Part shown: in pieces, positions 1 to 7,528 of the stretch
Layout of the letters: each line of letters opens with the position of its first letter
Position numbering within the stretch: the stretch's first letter is position 1
Source of the DNA: Flaviflexus salsibiostraticola
GTDB lineage: Bacteria; Actinomycetota; Actinomycetes; Actinomycetales; Actinomycetaceae
NCBI RefSeq assembly: GCF_003952265.1
Contig: NZ_CP034438.1
Coordinates: forward strand, 2,480,001-2,544,000
Direction: 5' to 3'
DNA length: 64,000 nt
Notes under the pieces: model-generated
Told to the model about the DNA's origin: nothing
Seen by the model: the letters and a program-made list of their open reading frames with translations, nothing else
Databases searched by the model: none
Position numbers and translations under genes: made by a program

Positions 1-567
1 GTCACGCCAGCGGACGAGTGCGCTGTCGTCGCGGGCGACACGGACCGACGGGTACTCGGTCATACACAGGCCGTCCCGCGGGACCACGGTCGTATCGACC
101 TGAAGGATCCGGGTGGGGCGGCTCGGCTCGTCGAGGTAGGCGCCGTTGTCATCGGCCGACCATGTGCGGCCCGTGAGCGGCTGGTGGACGGCCGAGGCGC
201 GCAGCTCGCCCCCGCGGACGGCGGCGATGGAGATGCACCAGTAATCCCATCCAGCCGCGAAGTTCGATGTGCCGTCGATCGGGTCGACCAGCCAGTAGAG
301 GTCATCGTCGCCCGGGCCATCGGACGGTCCGTCGACCGTGGACCAGCCGGACTCCTCCCCGAGGAAGTGGGAATCGGGGAACCGCGTGAGGATCGCGTCG
401 CGGATCTTTGCCTCCGTCGCCTCGTCGTGGACCGTGACGACATCGTGGAAGCTCGACTTCGCGGTCAGGTCACCGCGCTCGCGGCTCGCGGCGAGCAGGC
501 CGGGGCCGAGTTCGGCGACGAGGTCAAGGAGGAAGGATCGGATCTCGGGGGAAGGCGTTTCAGACAC
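1..567 (-). CDS. Inositol monophosphatase family protein (3' end outside window)
   Basis: Probable Mg2+-dependent phosphatase of the inositol monophosphatase/CysQ/HisN superfamily; the exact substrate (inositol phosphate, histidinol phosphate or PAP) cannot be told from this part. The visible 189 codons carry the first metal site (GEESG, residues 70-74) and the signature WLVDPIDGT (about 92-100), whose acidic residues bind the catalytic metals. The C-terminal metal-binding Asp motif lies beyond the window edge. I chose the GTG at 567 because no upstream in-frame start gives a better N-terminus. It is divergent from whiB, and an unusual cluster of palindromes lies just upstream. Partial at the contig edge, otherwise intact. 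Confidence 0.8.
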   Translation of the reverse strand, partial: MSETPSPEIRSFLLDLVAELGPGLLAASRERGDLTAKSSFHDVVTVHDEATEAKIRDAILTRFPDSHFLGEESGWSTVDGPSDGPGDDDLYWLVDPIDGTSNFAAGWDYWCISIAAVRGGELRASAVHQPLTGRTWSADDNGAYLDEPSRPTRILQVDTTVVPRDGLCMTEYPSVRVARDDSALVRWRD

Positions 568-613
568 GTGTCAATGCTGACACGCCGTGTCGCAACACGC
601 CAATCAGGCGTGT
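564..613. promoter_or_regulatory. Cluster of CACG-type palindromes between divergent genes
   Basis: Overlapping dyads start at the GTG of the phosphatase gene: ACACGTGT (564-571), GTGTCA-atgc-TGACAC (568-583), GACACG-c-CGTGTC (579-591) and ACACGCC-aatca-GGCGTGT (595-613). Such dense dyad symmetry is typical of a multi-site operator. The regulator is unknown. Confidence 0.4.
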
Positions 614-698
614 GAGGTGAATCTATTGCAAACGGGGAGATATCGGCGTGTCTATCCTCCCAACGTCCTCCGCGCCGAGATAATTTGTCTTTTTCACC

Positions 699-728
699 TT
701 GACCTTTCGGGGCTTACATGGTTGTAAT
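699..728 (+). promoter_or_regulatory. Probable sigma-70 type promoter of whiB
   Basis: A -35 box TTGACC (699-704) is separated by 18 bases from a -10 box TGTAAT (723-728). Transcription would begin near 735 and leave a leader of about 30 bases with a purine-rich ribosome binding site (GAGAAGGGGG) before the ATG at 765. Confidence 0.5.
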
Positions 729-764
729 TTACCAAGTGACCGATTGAGAAGGGGGTTCGATCAG

Positions 765-1130
765 ATGTGGAATCTGACCGGCAACCAGGCGCCCGACGGG
801 CGTCCTGACGACCGGGGAGCGACCGTAACATCCCTCCCCACCAGCACTCCAACGCTGTTTCACGAGCTGTGGGGGCTGGGGTACGACGACGGTGAACTCG
901 GCTGGCTCGATCGCGCGCTGTGCGCCGAAACCGATCCCGACATCTTCTTCCCCGAGAAGGGCGGTTCGACCGCCCCGGCCACAAGCGTCTGCCAGAACTG
1001 CGAGGTTCGCGGCGAGTGCCTGGAGTACGCGCTGACCAATGATATCCGTCACGGAATCTGGGGCGGCATGTCCGACAATGATCGTCGGCGTGCCTCCCGT
1101 CAGCGCAGGCGAGCAGTCGGAGAGCGCTGA
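765..1130 (+). CDS. whiB2: WhiB-family iron-sulfur transcriptional regulator (WhiB2/WhmD-like)
   Basis: Small 121-residue cytoplasmic regulator that binds a [4Fe-4S] cluster through four Cys (53, 76, 79, 85; C-x22-C-x2-C-x5-C) and carries the WhiB signature GIWGG (96-100) followed by a basic, DNA-binding tail. In mycobacteria and streptomycetes the WhiB2/WhmD/WhiB group controls septation and division with sigma-70 partners. The assignment to this subgroup rests on the neighbourhood (membrane glycosyltransferase, DUF5719, zincin-like and DUF3499 genes downstream), which resembles the whmD locus. I chose the ATG at 765 because a strong ribosome binding site and a good promoter precede it; an upstream start at 699 would overlap the -35 box. 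Confidence 0.85.
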   Translation: MWNLTGNQAPDGRPDDRGATVTSLPTSTPTLFHELWGLGYDDGELGWLDRALCAETDPDIFFPEKGGSTAPATSVCQNCEVRGECLEYALTNDIRHGIWGGMSDNDRRRASRQRRRAVGER

Positions 1131-1135
1131 CACTG

Positions 1136-4027
1136 ATGACGAGCCCCACGGCCGGCGGCATCCTCGCGGTTGTCGTCGGCCCTTCCACGTCCGAACACCT
1201 CTCCCGCACCCTGCGCGCGGTCGCCGATGGCACGCGCGCACCCGATCGGCTCAACCTCGTCCTCCTCGACGACGGCGACGTCGACACGCGCGCCCTCGAG
1301 GCGCGCGGTATCGACACGACGATCATCCGGCCACAGGCCCAGACATCCGGCGAGGCCTACACAGCTGGGCTTGCGGATTCCGAGTGGACCTGGCTGCTCC
1401 ACGCCGACTCCGCCCCCGCACCCGACTGTCTCGCCGACCTGCACAGGGTCTGCGAGTCGTCGAAGATGATCGCCGCAGCCGGCCCCAAGCAGGTTGGGTG
1501 GGACGATCCGACCGAGCTTCTCGAGGTCGGCATCCGCGCCACCCGCTCCGGCCGGCGCGTGCCCGAACTCGATCCGGGTGAGAGGGACCAGGGCCAGTTC
1601 GACACCCGCGACGATGTGCTCGCCGTCGGGACGGCGGGAATGCTCTTGCGCACGGCGGCGCTCACCGACGCCGGGGGCTTCGACCCCGCCCTCGGTCCAT
1701 TTGGGGATGGCCTCGAGCTGTCGCGGCGGCTGCGGGCCGGCGGCCATCGCGTCGTCGTCGTGCCGAGCGCGGCCGTCCGCCACGCCCGAGCGTCGTTCGC
1801 GGACACGCCTCATTCCTTCGGGCGCCGCCGCGGATCGCAGATGTACACGGCGCTCCAGCGCGCACCCCTCCCGGTTGCCCCGCTCCTCTTCCTCATCTAC
1901 ATGATCCTCAGCCCGCTCCGGGCGCTCGCCCGGCTCGCCATCAAGGACACGGTCCGTGCCCGGGGTGAGCTGTGGGCGGCTCTCGAGCTGCTCCGGCGGT
2001 CTCGGGCTCTGCTCGCGGCCCGGCGGCGGCTCGCCCGCGCGACCGTCACCCGCTCCTACCGGAGCCTCGAGGCCACCCATAAGGATGTCGTCGAGAACCG
2101 CTCCGACATCCGCAAAGCGCGCAAAGAGGCGGCACAGCTGCGGAGTCTGCCGCCCGCGCACGTGCGGCGCGAGGCCGCCGAGCGGCGTGCCCGGACGCGG
2201 GCCAGCGCGACAGCACTCGCCCTCCTCGGGCTCGCCCTCGGCCTCGCGGGCTTCGCCCCGCACCTGTCGGCCTTCGGGCTGAGCGGCGGCGGCCTCCTGC
2301 CCGACGATTCGAGTGCCGGTGATCTGTTGAGGGCCGCGACGAGCAGCTGGACGCCGGCGGGCGACGGGCACCCGGGCCACCTCGAGCCGATCTGGATCCT
2401 GGCCGTCCCCCTCACGTGGCTCGCCGGCTACGGGGGAGGCGCCCTCACCGAGGCGATCTATCTCTTCTTCATGGCCGCCCCCATGCTCGCGGGCCTGGCC
2501 GCGTTCCGCGCCTCCGGCATGATCGCCTCCTCGCCGGTCCTCCGCTTCATCCTCGGGGCGGTGTGGGCGGCGGCCCCGCCGCTGCTCTCGTCCCTGGCGG
2601 CAGGCTCGGCGGGCGCAGTCCTCCTCCACATCGTGCTCCCGCTGCTCGTGGCGAGCCTCGCCCGGGCGGTGCGCTCACGGGCCTCTTCCCATCTGGGCTC
2701 GGCCGCCTGGTGGACGCTTGCCGCAGGGGCCGCCTACCCGGCGGCACTCCTGGGGATCGCGGTCTTCGCCGTCGGCGCTGCGATCGTCCAGCGCCGCGCG
2801 GCCTGGCTCTGGGTCGTCATCCCGGGCACAGCCTTCTCGGGTCCCGCCCTGTGGTCGCTCGCCAAGGACCTTCCCGAGTCCCTCGTGCGCCTGCCGGGCG
2901 CAGTCTTCACCTGGGACCGCGGGTCGCGCTGGGAGATCCTCGCCGGATGGCCGAGGGGCCTCGACGTCGCCGGGCCGATCCTGCTCGGTGCAGCCGCGAT
3001 CGTCGCGGTCGCCGCGATGCTCGCCCTCTTGCGGGTCCGCCGGGCGCGGGCCGTTCGGATCGGCTGGATCCTCGTCGGTCTCGGCGGGGCGCTGACCGCC
3101 GTCGCGCTCACGCAGAGTGTCGGCATCGACCAGTCCGCACTCGTCGAGGGTGCTGCATGGCCGGGACCGGGGCTCAGCCTCCTGTGGCTCGGACTCCTGG
3201 TGGCGGTCGCCGGCGGCGCGCACGGTCTGCGCGCCGACCTCTCGACATCGGGGCTTTCGCTCCGTCACCTCCTCGTCGGTGCCTGCGCGATCGGCGTTCT
3301 GGCGACGCCGATCGCCGGAAGCGCAGGATGGCTCGTGTCCGTCCACGGGGAGGGCAGCACGCTGGTGGGCGACGCTCCGGGGACGAGGATCCCCGCGGTC
3401 GCCGCCAAGAACGCCTCCGATCCCACGCGGGGCCGCACGCTGGAGCTCAGCCCCACCGATGGTGGATACCGTGCCGAGCTGTGGCGCGGCGACGGGCCGC
3501 AGCTCACCGCCCGAGGGCAGGTGGGCGGCGAGGAGCTCGCCGCCACACTCGCGCGGCTGGGCGAGGACGACTTCGCGGAGCGGGCGGCGCAGCACGCCAT
3601 CACCGTCATCGTCGTCCCCGGCGAGGGCAGTGACGTCGAGGATCTCGGCATCCTCCTCGACGGGACCGACTCGGTCACCCGCGTGACGACCTCGGAGATC
3701 GGCACGTTCTGGCGTGTCGACGTGCCCTCGGGGCGGGTCATGCAGGGCGATGCCGTGCTTCCCTCCGGGACGGTCGACGCGCGAGTCGACGCGGAGCCGG
3801 GCGTACTCACGCTCGCGGAGCGGGACGATCCGCGGTGGACCGCCGTCCAAGACGGAGTCGAGCTCGCCCGGGCCGAGGACCCGTGGCGGGCGGCCTGGCA
3901 GGTCGAGAGGCCCGGAACGGTCGAGATCACCCACGAGGGCGGCTTCGGCCAGTGGTGGGTCACTCTCCTGCGCGTCCTCCTCATCGCCGGAAATATCACT
4001 GTCAGCCTGCCGTGGAGGGCACGATGA
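1136..4027 (+). CDS. Large membrane glycosyltransferase, family 2 catalytic domain
   Basis: A 963-residue protein beginning six bases after whiB. Residues 1-230 form a family-2 glycosyltransferase domain with an acidic HADS motif (89-92) in the place of the sugar-nucleotide/metal site. A basic linker and one hydrophobic segment near 245 follow, then a polytopic membrane block (about 350-700), a large presumably extracytoplasmic domain (about 715-940) and a final membrane helix. Such genes beside whiB are usual in actinomycetes and are thought to act in cell-wall polysaccharide or glycoprotein assembly; the acceptor is unknown. The stop overlaps the start of the next gene (ATGA), so the two are probably translationally coupled. 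Confidence 0.75.
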   Translation: MTSPTAGGILAVVVGPSTSEHLSRTLRAVADGTRAPDRLNLVLLDDGDVDTRALEARGIDTTIIRPQAQTSGEAYTAGLADSEWTWLLHADSAPAPDCLADLHRVCESSKMIAAAGPKQVGWDDPTELLEVGIRATRSGRRVPELDPGERDQGQFDTRDDVLAVGTAGMLLRTAALTDAGGFDPALGPFGDGLELSRRLRAGGHRVVVVPSAAVRHARASFADTPHSFGRRRGSQMYTALQRAPLPVAPLLFLIYMILSPLRALARLAIKDTVRARGELWAALELLRRSRALLAARRRLARATVTRSYRSLEATHKDVVENRSDIRKARKEAAQLRSLPPAHVRREAAERRARTRASATALALLGLALGLAGFAPHLSAFGLSGGGLLPDDSSAGDLLRAATSSWTPAGDGHPGHLEPIWILAVPLTWLAGYGGGALTEAIYLFFMAAPMLAGLAAFRASGMIASSPVLRFILGAVWAAAPPLLSSLAAGSAGAVLLHIVLPLLVASLARAVRSRASSHLGSAAWWTLAAGAAYPAALLGIAVFAVGAAIVQRRAAWLWVVIPGTAFSGPALWSLAKDLPESLVRLPGAVFTWDRGSRWEILAGWPRGLDVAGPILLGAAAIVAVAAMLALLRVRRARAVRIGWILVGLGGALTAVALTQSVGIDQSALVEGAAWPGPGLSLLWLGLLVAVAGGAHGLRADLSTSGLSLRHLLVGACAIGVLATPIAGSAGWLVSVHGEGSTLVGDAPGTRIPAVAAKNASDPTRGRTLELSPTDGGYRAELWRGDGPQLTARGQVGGEELAATLARLGEDDFAERAAQHAITVIVVPGEGSDVEDLGILLDGTDSVTRVTTSEIGTFWRVDVPSGRVMQGDAVLPSGTVDARVDAEPGVLTLAERDDPRWTAVQDGVELARAEDPWRAAWQVERPGTVEITHEGGFGQWWVTLLRVLLIAGNITVSLPWRAR

Positions 4028-5403
4028 AAGCTTCCCGCATCGCATCCGCGCTCGCCGCACTCGCCCTCGGCGGGGCCGGCCTGGCGCTGGCCGCCATCGC
4101 CCCCGCCGTCGAGGTGGCGGACGCGGAACCCGTCCGGGTGGACGGCACCGCCCGCTCGGTCTCACTTGCGTGCCCACCCGATTTCGAGAAGACGATGGGG
4201 GCGATGACCGCGGGGATTGGGGGAGAGGACTCGGAGACCCTCCTGCGCACGCGCGCGATCATCTCCGGCGGCGGGGATGCCGTCCTCGGCTCAGCCGATC
4301 TCGGTACGGGCGGCCTGCGCACCTTCTTCGAGGCGGGGGCCTTCCCGGGTGAGCTCACCGTCGAACCCGGCGAGGATCCGGTCCTCGCGGCCGCGACGAC
4401 CCAGCGGGCCCAGGAGCTCGGCGATCTCGCCGGCCTGTCGCTGACGCCGTGCGTCTCCCCGGTTACCACCCAGCACCTCGTCGGCGGCTCGACCGCCGCC
4501 TCATCCTCGGCCCAACTCGTCCTCACCAATGTCTCGGGAACTCCGGCGACGGTCGCCGTCACCGCCCACACGTCGACGGGCACGGCTGGCCCCTCCGTCA
4601 TCTCCACCACGACGGTCGATGCCCACTCATCGCAGACGATCCTCGTCGAGGCGGGTGTGCGCGACCCGCGTCTCGCCTTCGAGGTGTCCTCAACCGGCGG
4701 CCAGATCGCCGCCCATCTGCTGCTCCACGAGGTCGACGGGATCTCGGGGGCCGGCACGGAATCCGTGACCGCGGGCGCTGAAGCGGCAACGACGGTCGTC
4801 GTCCCCGGTGCGGACCTGTCCGGTGCGACCGGCACTGTTGATCTTCGGGTCGCGAACCCGGGGGAGGAGCGCGCCACGATCTCGATCGTCTCCGTCACCG
4901 CGGAGGGGCGCGAGGAGGTCCCGGGGGCGCAGGAGGTCGTCCTCGCCCCCGGAACGGTGCTCGATCTGTCGATGGGCGGCCTTGCCGGCGATTGGTCCGC
5001 CCTCATCGTCGAATCCGACCAACCGGTCCTTGCGGGGGCACGGGTCGATGTCGACGGGGACTACGCCTGGCTCGCCTCGAGCGAGCCGGCCGAGCGCAGT
5101 GCCGCATCGATTCCCGACTCGCGTTCGCAGGTGACGCTGTACGCCGAGGAGCCGACGCGGGCCACGGCCACGTTCTACGACCACACGGGGGCAGTGGTCG
5201 ATGAGGTCGATGTGACGATCGATGGCATCGGCACCCTCGCGAGCCCCGACGCAGCATCCTTCGTCCTCATCGAGGCCGATGACCCGGTCCACGCGGGGAT
5301 CCTCTCGGTCCGGGAGCTCGGCTCCCTCACCGGCATCGCCGGTCTGAGCCCGACTCAGCCGCCGCCGGCCTCCGGCGACCTCCTCATCGACGTCATCGGC
5401 TGA
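4024..5403 (+). CDS. DUF5719-family secreted or membrane-anchored protein
   Basis: A 459-residue protein with an N-terminal signal/anchor helix (about residues 8-28) and an otherwise beta-rich, Ser/Thr/Val/Ala-rich extracytoplasmic body. I recognise it as the DUF5719-type protein that accompanies the large glycosyltransferase downstream of whiB in actinomycetes. There are no catalytic motifs. The start ATG overlaps the glycosyltransferase stop by four bases, and the partner gene's own C-terminal extracytoplasmic domain suggests the two act together at the cell surface. Molecular function is unknown. Confidence 0.65.
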   Translation: MKASRIASALAALALGGAGLALAAIAPAVEVADAEPVRVDGTARSVSLACPPDFEKTMGAMTAGIGGEDSETLLRTRAIISGGGDAVLGSADLGTGGLRTFFEAGAFPGELTVEPGEDPVLAAATTQRAQELGDLAGLSLTPCVSPVTTQHLVGGSTAASSSAQLVLTNVSGTPATVAVTAHTSTGTAGPSVISTTTVDAHSSQTILVEAGVRDPRLAFEVSSTGGQIAAHLLLHEVDGISGAGTESVTAGAEAATTVVVPGADLSGATGTVDLRVANPGEERATISIVSVTAEGREEVPGAQEVVLAPGTVLDLSMGGLAGDWSALIVESDQPVLAGARVDVDGDYAWLASSEPAERSAASIPDSRSQVTLYAEEPTRATATFYDHTGAVVDEVDVTIDGIGTLASPDAASFVLIEADDPVHAGILSVRELGSLTGIAGLSPTQPPPASGDLLIDVIG

Positions 5404-5412
5404 GACTGCGCC

Positions 5413-5862
5413 TCAGCCGTGGTTGTGGTAGTCGATCTCCTCGGGTGAGCGGCCGAGGAAGGATGCGAGCTGCTGGGTGATGACCATGTGGATGAGCACG
5501 GCGAGGGTGCCTGCCGTCGGTGCCATCTGCTCCATCGGACGCCGGTAGAGGACGATGCGGCCCTCGAGGCCCGTGCTTCGGTCGAGGGGGAAGAAGCGGG
5601 CCTGGGGAATGCCGTCCTCCCACGGAGTCGGGTCGGACTCGGGCACGTCGAGCACGGCATAGTCGAGCCGATCGACAACGTCCCCGAGGTGCCTGCGGTA
5701 GGTCGCGACCTCGAGGGACACGATGTCATCGAAGCGCTCCGCGCGCGTCCGCCAGGCGGGCACGGTCGGCGGCATGATCGGGCCCCGCAGGCCCCGCCCA
5801 TGGCGGTCCCTGCGCAGCGACCGGGACGGCTTGGGGAACTTGTCATGGGGGAAGGCACTCAC
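5413..5862 (-). CDS. Zincin-like metallopeptidase-family protein, catalytic Glu missing
   Basis: A 149-residue protein of the small zincin-like family (DUF1025/Zincin_1 type) found next to DUF3499 genes in actinomycetes. The basic N-terminus ends in GLRGPIMPP, a family hallmark. At the place where active members have HExxH, this protein reads H125-M-V-I-T-Q130, so the catalytic Glu and second His are absent. As far as I recall, mycobacterial relatives keep only part of the motif (HE but not the second His). It is therefore probably a pseudo-peptidase. The GTG start at 5862 lies 6 bases after a TACGCT hexamer, which suggests a leaderless mRNA. It is convergent with the DUF5719 gene. Confidence 0.65.
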   Translation of the reverse strand: MSAFPHDKFPKPSRSLRRDRHGRGLRGPIMPPTVPAWRTRAERFDDIVSLEVATYRRHLGDVVDRLDYAVLDVPESDPTPWEDGIPQARFFPLDRSTGLEGRIVLYRRPMEQMAPTAGTLAVLIHMVITQQLASFLGRSPEEIDYHNHG

Positions 5863-5868
5863 CCAACC

Positions 5869-5890
5869 AGCGTACCGTGCGTGCTACGGT
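5869..5890. promoter_or_regulatory. Back-to-back leaderless promoters
   Basis: On the minus strand TACGCT (5874-5869) ends 6 bases before the GTG at 5862. On the plus strand TACGGT (5885-5890, preceded by TGC) ends 8 bases before the GTG at 5899. Both fit the actinobacterial TAnnnT -10 box with transcription starting at or next to the start codon. The 36-base space between the genes holds both boxes. Confidence 0.5.
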
Positions 5891-5898
5891 TGGGAGTT

Positions 5899-6276
5899 GT
5901 GGTGAGGCAATGCTCGAGGACACGGTGCGCACAGCGCGCCGTCGTCACAATGACGTATGACTATGGTGAGGCGACCGCGGTTGTCGGCCCGCTCTCGCCC
6001 GTCGCCCAGAAGGGCGCGCTCGACCTGTGTGAGGATCACGCGCAGTCGGTCACGGTCCCGCGGGGATGGACGATGGTCAGACTCGTCACAGAATACGAGC
6101 CCGCGCCGCCCTCCGATAACGACCTCATGGCACTCGCCAACGCGATCAAAGAGGCGAGCCGCCGCCGCGCACCCGAGCCGAAGCCGGCCGAGCGCCAGGT
6201 GCGCCGCCGGTCCGACGTGCCCAGCCCAGCGCCTGCCCTCAGGGCAGTGCCCAACCCAGGAGAGAGCGATGACTGA
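5899..6276 (+). CDS. DUF3499 domain protein
   Basis: A 125-residue protein whose N-terminal half matches the DUF3499 family: RQCSRTRC with Cys 5 and 10, then the stretch around TYDYGEATAVVGPL, a later Cys-His pair (DLCEDH) and PRGWTMVRL. The Cys/His pattern suggests a small zinc ribbon. The C-terminal 45 residues are charged and likely disordered. Function is unknown; the family is confined to actinobacteria and sits next to whiB and zincin genes. The GTG at 5899 is favoured by a leaderless -10 box; GTG 5902 is possible. It overlaps the next ORF by 8 bases. Confidence 0.75.
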   Translation: MVRQCSRTRCAQRAVVTMTYDYGEATAVVGPLSPVAQKGALDLCEDHAQSVTVPRGWTMVRLVTEYEPAPPSDNDLMALANAIKEASRRRAPEPKPAERQVRRRSDVPSPAPALRAVPNPGESDD

Positions 6277-6436
6277 CTGGATCCGCGGCGCGCTGCGCTG
6301 CCCGAAGACCGGTACCGAGCTGCGACGCGAGGGCGACTGGTACATCTCCTCCTCGACCCCCGCGTGGCGCTACAGGATCGAGAACGAGGTTCCCATCCTC
6401 CTGCCGACAGAGGCCGAGCAGGTTCCCGCCTCCTGA
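6269..6436 (+). CDS. Trm112-like small zinc-ribbon protein
   Basis: A 55-residue protein with the Trm112/YcaR pattern: LRCPKTGTEL near the N-terminus and YRIENEVPILLP near the C-terminus. In eukaryotes and archaea Trm112 activates methyltransferases; bacterial homologues are mostly uncharacterised. Only one Cys of the usual zinc site is present here. The ATG at 6269 overlaps the end of the DUF3499 gene by 8 bases and follows a GGAGAGAG ribosome binding site, so the two genes form one operon. A short hairpin follows. Confidence 0.7.
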   Translation: MTDWIRGALRCPKTGTELRREGDWYISSSTPAWRYRIENEVPILLPTEAEQVPAS

Positions 6437-6444
6437 GAATCGCT

Positions 6445-6465
6445 GGAGCGGAGCTGTGCCGCTCC
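6445..6465 (+). terminator. Hairpin after the DUF3499-Trm112 operon
   Basis: GGAGCGG (6445-6451) pairs with CCGCTCC (6459-6465) around a 7-base loop. There is no T-run. It lies 8 bases after the Trm112-like stop, in a convergent gap. Confidence 0.4.
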
Positions 6466-6575
6466 GGTGACCGAAGGTCCGTGAGCGCCATCAGCGCCCG
6501 GTGGCGCGACCGCCAACGCCCGGCCCGCGAGGCCATATCCCGCTGTCGCACCGGATTTCCCCGCTGACGCACTGA

Positions 6576-7472
6576 CTATCCCTGACGCACCGACTGTCCC
6601 TGGTGCTCCACCGAATAGGGGAGGGCGGCGAGCCGCTCCTCCGTCCTCATCTGCCTCCTCATCGTGTCCGATGCCGCGCGGTAATCGGCGGCCTCCCGCA
6701 GTGACAGGACGGTGAGGATGAAGGCATCCGGATCCGTTCCCCGCGGCGGTGCCGGTGCCGTGAAGGGCTCGAGTGCGGCGGCGAGGTCGCGAGCGCGCTC
6801 GAATCGCCGCTCGGGTGTCATCGCCTTCGCGGTGCGAAGGTAGTCGCGTGCCGCGATCGACAGCGGCCCCGGCACGGGGCTGATCATCGCGATTCTGGCC
6901 CACCGGTCGAGGAGCGGGTGGACGGCGAGCAGCTGGGGTCCGCGGTAGCGGCGCGGCCACGTGACGACGATCGTGCCGGCCAGCATGTCGCCCGTGCGCT
7001 GGCTGCGGGCGGTCGAGGCGATGACGACGGAGCCGAGCGCGCCGAGCGTGAGATGGATGTCGAAGAGCCCTGCCACGGCGCGCGTGAGCGCGTGCCTCAT
7101 CGTGATCGTCCCGCCGTCATATCGGACCGTGCGGGTGCTCGTGAGCAGCCGCCCGAGCGACGAGCCGCGGGTCAGCCACTGGACGAGGAACGGCAGGCCG
7201 ACGGCCCACACCATGAGCGTCGTCGTGATCCACGTGGCCGCCTGAGCCATGTTCTCGGGCTCCCACACGCGCTGGAGCCCGTACCAGGCGAGTCCGCCGA
7301 TGAGGAGGTAGAGGGTGTAGTCGATGAGGGCGGAGATGATCCTTGTGCCGAGCGCGACTGTCGGCAGGACCAGGCCCACGCCCTCGCCGGTGATGATGTC
7401 GGTCCGCTCATCCACCGGCGCGGCTGCGCTGCCCGCCGCCTGGTAGCGGATGTCGGCTCCCTCAGTCGTCAT
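6576..7472 (-). CDS. RDD-family membrane protein
   Basis: A 298-residue protein with an N-terminal RDD domain. The Arg-Asp signature appears as TRIISALIDYTLYLLIGG (about residues 40-57), a second helix is near 75-95, and the block around GRLLTSTRTVR follows. Residues 200-298 form a charged cytoplasmic tail ending in VRQG. RDD proteins are small integral membrane proteins, some implicated in ion or compatible-solute transport; the role here is unknown. It is divergent from the SpoIIM-like gene, a pairing that is common in actinomycetes. The ATG at 7472 follows TACTGT by 6 bases, so the mRNA is probably leaderless. Confidence 0.75.
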   Translation of the reverse strand: MTTEGADIRYQAAGSAAAPVDERTDIITGEGVGLVLPTVALGTRIISALIDYTLYLLIGGLAWYGLQRVWEPENMAQAATWITTTLMVWAVGLPFLVQWLTRGSSLGRLLTSTRTVRYDGGTITMRHALTRAVAGLFDIHLTLGALGSVVIASTARSQRTGDMLAGTIVVTWPRRYRGPQLLAVHPLLDRWARIAMISPVPGPLSIAARDYLRTAKAMTPERRFERARDLAAALEPFTAPAPPRGTDPDAFILTVLSLREAADYRAASDTMRRQMRTEERLAALPYSVEHQGQSVRQG

Positions 7473-7478
7473 GGCACC

Positions 7479-7484
7479 ACAGTA
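7479..7484 (-). promoter_or_regulatory. Leaderless -10 box of the RDD gene
   Basis: TACTGT on the minus strand ends 6 bases before the ATG at 7472. A weaker hexamer GAGACT on the plus strand sits 6 bases before the divergent ATG at 7529. Confidence 0.45.
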
Positions 7485-7528
7485 GCGACAATCGCGCCGA
7501 CCGTGCCGGGGCATGCGAGACTGGTGCG

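Noticed and set aside
1100..2629. Long minus-strand open frame (509 codons) opposite the glycosyltransferase
   Set aside because: It mirrors the high-GC coding strand, is Arg/Gly/Glu-rich with no domain, and lacks a ribosome binding site.
6560..6600. Imperfect tandem repeat (CTGACGCACTGACTATCC / CTGACGCACCGACTGTCC) at the end of the RDD gene
   Set aside because: Only two degenerate copies across the stop codon; most likely chance or an old slippage event.
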